Positions 24,986-27,085 of a stretch of 27,085 nucleotides of DNA are shown one piece after another. The position numbers and the translations under genes are program-made. The DNA lies in NCBI GenBank assembly GCA_023398165.1, contig JAEWSQ010000016.1, positions 1 through 27,085 of the forward strand, written 5' to 3'. Under the pieces are notes generated by a model. That model did not search any database and was not told the origin of the DNA. It saw nothing but the letters and a program-made list of their open reading frames with translations. The DNA comes from Spirochaetota bacterium (lineage in GTDB: Bacteria; Spirochaetota; Spirochaetia; Treponematales; Treponemataceae). Positions within the stretch are counted from its first letter, which is position 1; the number at the start of each line of letters is the position of its first letter.

Positions 24986-26002
24986 ATGAAAAAAAGCGAA
25001 GCTGCAGGAGAACAAAACCTTTTTTTGACTATTCCGCAATTTGAACGCCTCAAAGATATACATGTTAAGATTGCATCCCTCAGGTATCCTAATACAAAAG
25101 AGCTTGCACAGGATCATGACGTTTCCATTGTAACTATCAGCCGTGATATTGAATTGCTTAGAGATAAATACTATGCTCCGATCGAGTATGATGCAGTTAA
25201 TCGCGGCTATTACTACAGTGAAGAGTATGACTTTCCCCTATTACATTCCATGACCTCTAAGCAAATACAGGTTCTCACTTCTGCAAAGACTTTGTTATCA
25301 CATTATAAGGGGACTCCGCTTTATAAAGATGCGGAAGAATTAATTGATATGATGAGTAATAGTTCATATAAAAAAAGTAATTCTCTCATGAAACGTATTG
25401 CCTTACCTCCAAGTCCTGAAATATCTATAAACTCAGAAACATGGAATAAGATTGTTCGAGCTCTGGAAAGCAATCTTGTGCTTAAATTTGATTACAACGG
25501 CCGTTGGAATACAAAGACAACGCACCGCGTTGTTCATCCGTATCAGCTTTTGTTGGCTGACGGAGTATGTTACGTATGGGGATGGGACGAAACTGCTGAC
25601 CAGGAATCTTCGGAAGGATGCAGACTCTTTAATCTTTCGAGAATGAAACTTGTGCTCGTCACAAAAGATAGTTTCACCCTTCCCAATGATTTTGAATTTG
25701 AGTCAAAATGCGGCGGCGGAAAGTTCGGCGCTTTTCAGGATTCAAATAAAAATACTTACATCATTGAGTTTTATAAAGACAGCCGTGAATATGTTAAATC
25801 ATGCAAGTGGGCCGACGATCAGAAAATTACTGATGATGAAGAAAAAAAATGTACAACAATAACATTCAGTGCAAGTCAGCATAATTCCATCCTAGAATGG
25901 GTTCTGGCTCAGGGAGCAAACGCAAAACCACTGGCGCCTAAATTCCTTGTTAAGCAATGGAAGGACACAATCAGGGGTATGATGCAGAATGCAGGCTTAT
26001 AA
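24986..26002 (+). CDS. WYL-domain transcriptional regulator
   Basis: This 338-residue protein has an N-terminal winged helix-turn-helix (FERLKDIHVKIAS, KELAQDHDVSIVTISRDIEL near residues 40-58), a WYL domain at about 145-250 (LVLKFDYNGRW, RVVHPYQLLLADGVCYVWGW, RLFNLSRMKLV) and a C-terminal WCX-like extension. WYL proteins bind ligands such as nucleic-acid fragments or nucleotides and repress or activate; BrxR and CapW are known examples that control defence genes. It is transcribed away from the DUF262-DUF2779-polymerase-exonuclease cluster, the usual position of a regulator of such a cluster. Its own promoter region has several inverted repeats. The family is clear; targets are inferred from position and shared upstream words. 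Confidence 0.92.
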   Translation: MKKSEAAGEQNLFLTIPQFERLKDIHVKIASLRYPNTKELAQDHDVSIVTISRDIELLRDKYYAPIEYDAVNRGYYYSEEYDFPLLHSMTSKQIQVLTSAKTLLSHYKGTPLYKDAEELIDMMSNSSYKKSNSLMKRIALPPSPEISINSETWNKIVRALESNLVLKFDYNGRWNTKTTHRVVHPYQLLLADGVCYVWGWDETADQESSEGCRLFNLSRMKLVLVTKDSFTLPNDFEFESKCGGGKFGAFQDSNKNTYIIEFYKDSREYVKSCKWADDQKITDDEEKKCTTITFSASQHNSILEWVLAQGANAKPLAPKFLVKQWKDTIRGMMQNAGL

Positions 26003-26004
26003 AG

Positions 26005-26229
26005 CTAGCTTCTCCGGCTCCATGTTCTTCCGTCATTTGTTGAATAGTATAAACCCTTTGAAGTGGAAGCAAGAATTTCTTTCCCGTTATCGGTTAAATC
26101 CTGAAAAGTATCATTGCCGGTGTACCGGCCGCTCCATGTTCTTCCGTCATTGGTTGAGTACTCAAGTTTCTTGTTGTTTACTGGACTGATGCGGATGAGT
26201 TCTTTTCCGCGGTTAATCATTTGAGACAT
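26005..26229 (-). CDS. Small protein with two Asp-box (BNR) repeats
   Basis: This 74-residue protein has two copies of the Asp-box STNDGRTWS (KLEYSTNDGRTWSGRY and GLYYSTNDGRTWSRRS), 38 residues apart, reflected at DNA level by a 21-bp exact repeat (26017-26037 and 26131-26151). Asp boxes are structural loops of beta-propellers such as sialidases; two boxes cannot make a propeller alone, so it may oligomerise or be a remnant. There is no signal peptide. A good ribosome site (AAGGAG) precedes ATG 26229, and the stop is 2 bp from the WYL stop on the other strand. I recall similar short Asp-box proteins in oral treponemes, but their role is unknown to me. Confidence 0.7.
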   Translation of the reverse strand: MSQMINRGKELIRISPVNNKKLEYSTNDGRTWSGRYTGNDTFQDLTDNGKEILASTSKGLYYSTNDGRTWSRRS

Positions 26230-26386
26230 ACTTTATCTCCTTATGTGATAGTATGTCGTAAGTATAAGGCTATTGGTCTATCATTCAGTGATGTGATAAT
26301 AAACTACTTAATTTCCCCCTGCCCCTTTTGAAATCTCTATGAATAAAGTGTTGTAGATATTCTTACAAACAGAGGTAAGATTGGAA
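26230..26386. other. Upstream region of the Asp-box gene
   Basis: On the minus strand ATGATAGACC (26284-26275) is followed after 12 bp by TATACT (26267-26262), about 33 bp before the Asp-box gene start. The word resembles those before the dnaE-like and WYL genes. I see no other gene-like content. Confidence 0.35.
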
Positions 26387-26446
26387 ATGCAACACATAGG
26401 GGTAAAATGCTACACTTGTGAAATTTGCTAAGTGTTGCATTTTTTC
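26387..26446 (+). terminator. Terminator-like stem with T run, inside a repeated-word region
   Basis: ATGCAACACATAG (26387-26399) pairs with CTAAGTGTTGCAT (26428-26440) apart from one mismatch, and is followed by TTTTT. The 28-base loop is long for an intrinsic terminator. The same core word occurs again as ATGCTACACTTGT at 26407-26419 and 26513-26525, so the stem may instead reflect repeated protein-binding sites. Confidence 0.4.
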
Positions 26447-26673
26447 GTGTTACTGCGTAATACCAGTTTACATAAAATTATTCATATTTCGATTTCTATA
26501 TATAATTCTTTTATGCTACACTTGTTTAAAGGTAAAAGTATATATATATGAAATATATATATACTTTTGGAAAATGGGGTTCTATGTGCAGTATCTGTAG
26601 TATCTGTAGTATTTCTATTATTGACACTTAACCATAATTTTATACTCTTAAACCTAAACCGGTGCACGCACTC

Positions 26674-26702
26674 CCCCGGATCTGTCGCAGACAGAACCGG
26701 GG
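26674..26702. repeat. GC-rich hairpin
   Basis: CCCCGG-A-TCTGTC pairs with GACAGA-A-CCGGGG around a GCA loop: 12 bp with a single A/A mismatch. No T run follows. It opens the structured right-hand block. Confidence 0.7.
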
Positions 26703-26757
26703 ATGCGCGGGCGCGGGACTGAGCCCTAACTTACAATCTTTCTTCGGGGTTTCGCAA

Positions 26758-26837
26758 GGATAGTTATGCAGAAAAAGAACTGGGCTTTGTTTTCCTTAGG
26801 GGAAACAAGGCAAAATAGATTTTCTGCATATCTATCC
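26758..26837. ncRNA. Long two-part hairpin, possible structured RNA or DNA element
   Basis: An outer stem joins GGATAGTTATGCAGAAAA (26758-26775) and TTTTCTGCATATCTATCC (26820-26837), 18 bp with one mismatch. Inside, GCTTTGTTTTCC (26784-26795) pairs completely with GGGAAACAAGGC (26800-26811), counting G-T pairs, around a TTAG loop. No open frame of note covers it. The stem is far stronger than chance. Identity is unknown: structured RNA, single-strand recombination site or mobile-element end are all possible. Confidence 0.45.
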
Positions 26838-26886
26838 GGGATACAGGATGCACTTACGGGATTTCGCTAAAAACTTGTAAATAATG

Positions 26887-27047
26887 CCTTCTGTCTTCCA
26901 AGTCGAGTGGAACGAGCCAGAGCCCATTAGAAGCCCCTAAGAGCCCCCGAGTTATATACCGTTACCAATTTCCGGGGTGCCTGGGTATGCTGGGGTGGGG
27001 GGGCGGCGGGGGCTGGCGGGGCGGCGGGAAACTTGGAAGACAGAAGG
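26887..27047. repeat. 161-bp element with 17-bp perfect inverted ends and G-rich core
   Basis: CCTTCTGTCTTCCAAGT (26887-26903) returns as its exact reverse complement ACTTGGAAGACAGAAGG (27031-27047). The interior has a C-rich left side (runs of CCC to CCCCC at about 26924-26948) and a G-rich right side (26974-27028, with runs of 3-7 G), so the whole may fold into one long hairpin or a G-quadruplex. Size and ends fit a MITE-like element. No coding frame is evident. Confidence 0.6.
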
Positions 27048-27085
27048 ATTACGATTGAGCACTCTTCATGCTCCTTCGATGCCAC

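Noticed and set aside
26660..27085. Retron non-coding RNA or integron attC site
   Set aside because: The hairpins are suggestive, but there is no reverse transcriptase or integron integrase in the window, and the attC boundary consensus does not fit.
1..27085. CRISPR array
   Set aside because: The only regular array (15298-15429) has a 9-bp conserved word and 13-bp variable part, far too short for CRISPR repeats and spacers, and there is no cas operon.

Overview
The window is AT-rich chromosomal DNA whose gene style (AT-rich coding, AGGAG-type ribosome sites, a small Asp-box protein, an rmuC remnant and a SecB-containing toxin-antitoxin set) most resembles a host-associated spirochaete, probably Treponema of the T. 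denticola group. That assignment is recognition from memory, not a search. The region reads as an accessory defence island that starts at a tRNA-Gly gene followed by a wrecked tyrosine integrase.

Left part (about 650-15000, plus strand). A compact operon encodes a 1747-residue DEAD/DEAH helicase fused to a DUF1998/Zn domain, a SNF2 helicase of DrmD type, a 1418-residue adenine DNA methyltransferase of DrmMI type and an HNH endonuclease. A AAA+ ATPase follows with its own promoter. The helicase/methylase set matches DISARM class 1 in spirit, but drmA and drmB are one gene, drmC (phospholipase D) is missing, and an HNH nuclease sits where another effector would be. It is best called a DISARM-like variant.

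Middle scar (about 15000-16000). This stretch holds no intact gene but is full of history: an orphan promoter, a shrunken second copy of the dnaE/exonuclease locus lying further right, a strictly 22-bp-periodic array of AGTTATATA-type repeats that looks like plasmid iterons, a long hairpin and an rmuC fragment. A three-gene toxin-antitoxin-chaperone (TAC) module follows, with a palindromic operator inside its promoter.

Right part (about 17300-24600, minus strand). In order of transcription it encodes a DUF262/HNH GmrSD-like nuclease, a DUF2779 Cas4-like nuclease fused to an exonuclease-like domain, a C-terminally truncated DnaE polymerase and a DEDDh 3'-5' exonuclease. A WYL-domain regulator is divergently encoded upstream. 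A DNA polymerase lacking its clamp/tau region, paired with its own proofreading-type exonuclease and two nucleases beside a WYL regulator, is the best candidate for a little-described system here. A mini Asp-box protein follows the WYL gene. The last 850 bp have no gene but carry several strong inverted repeats and a very G-rich segment.
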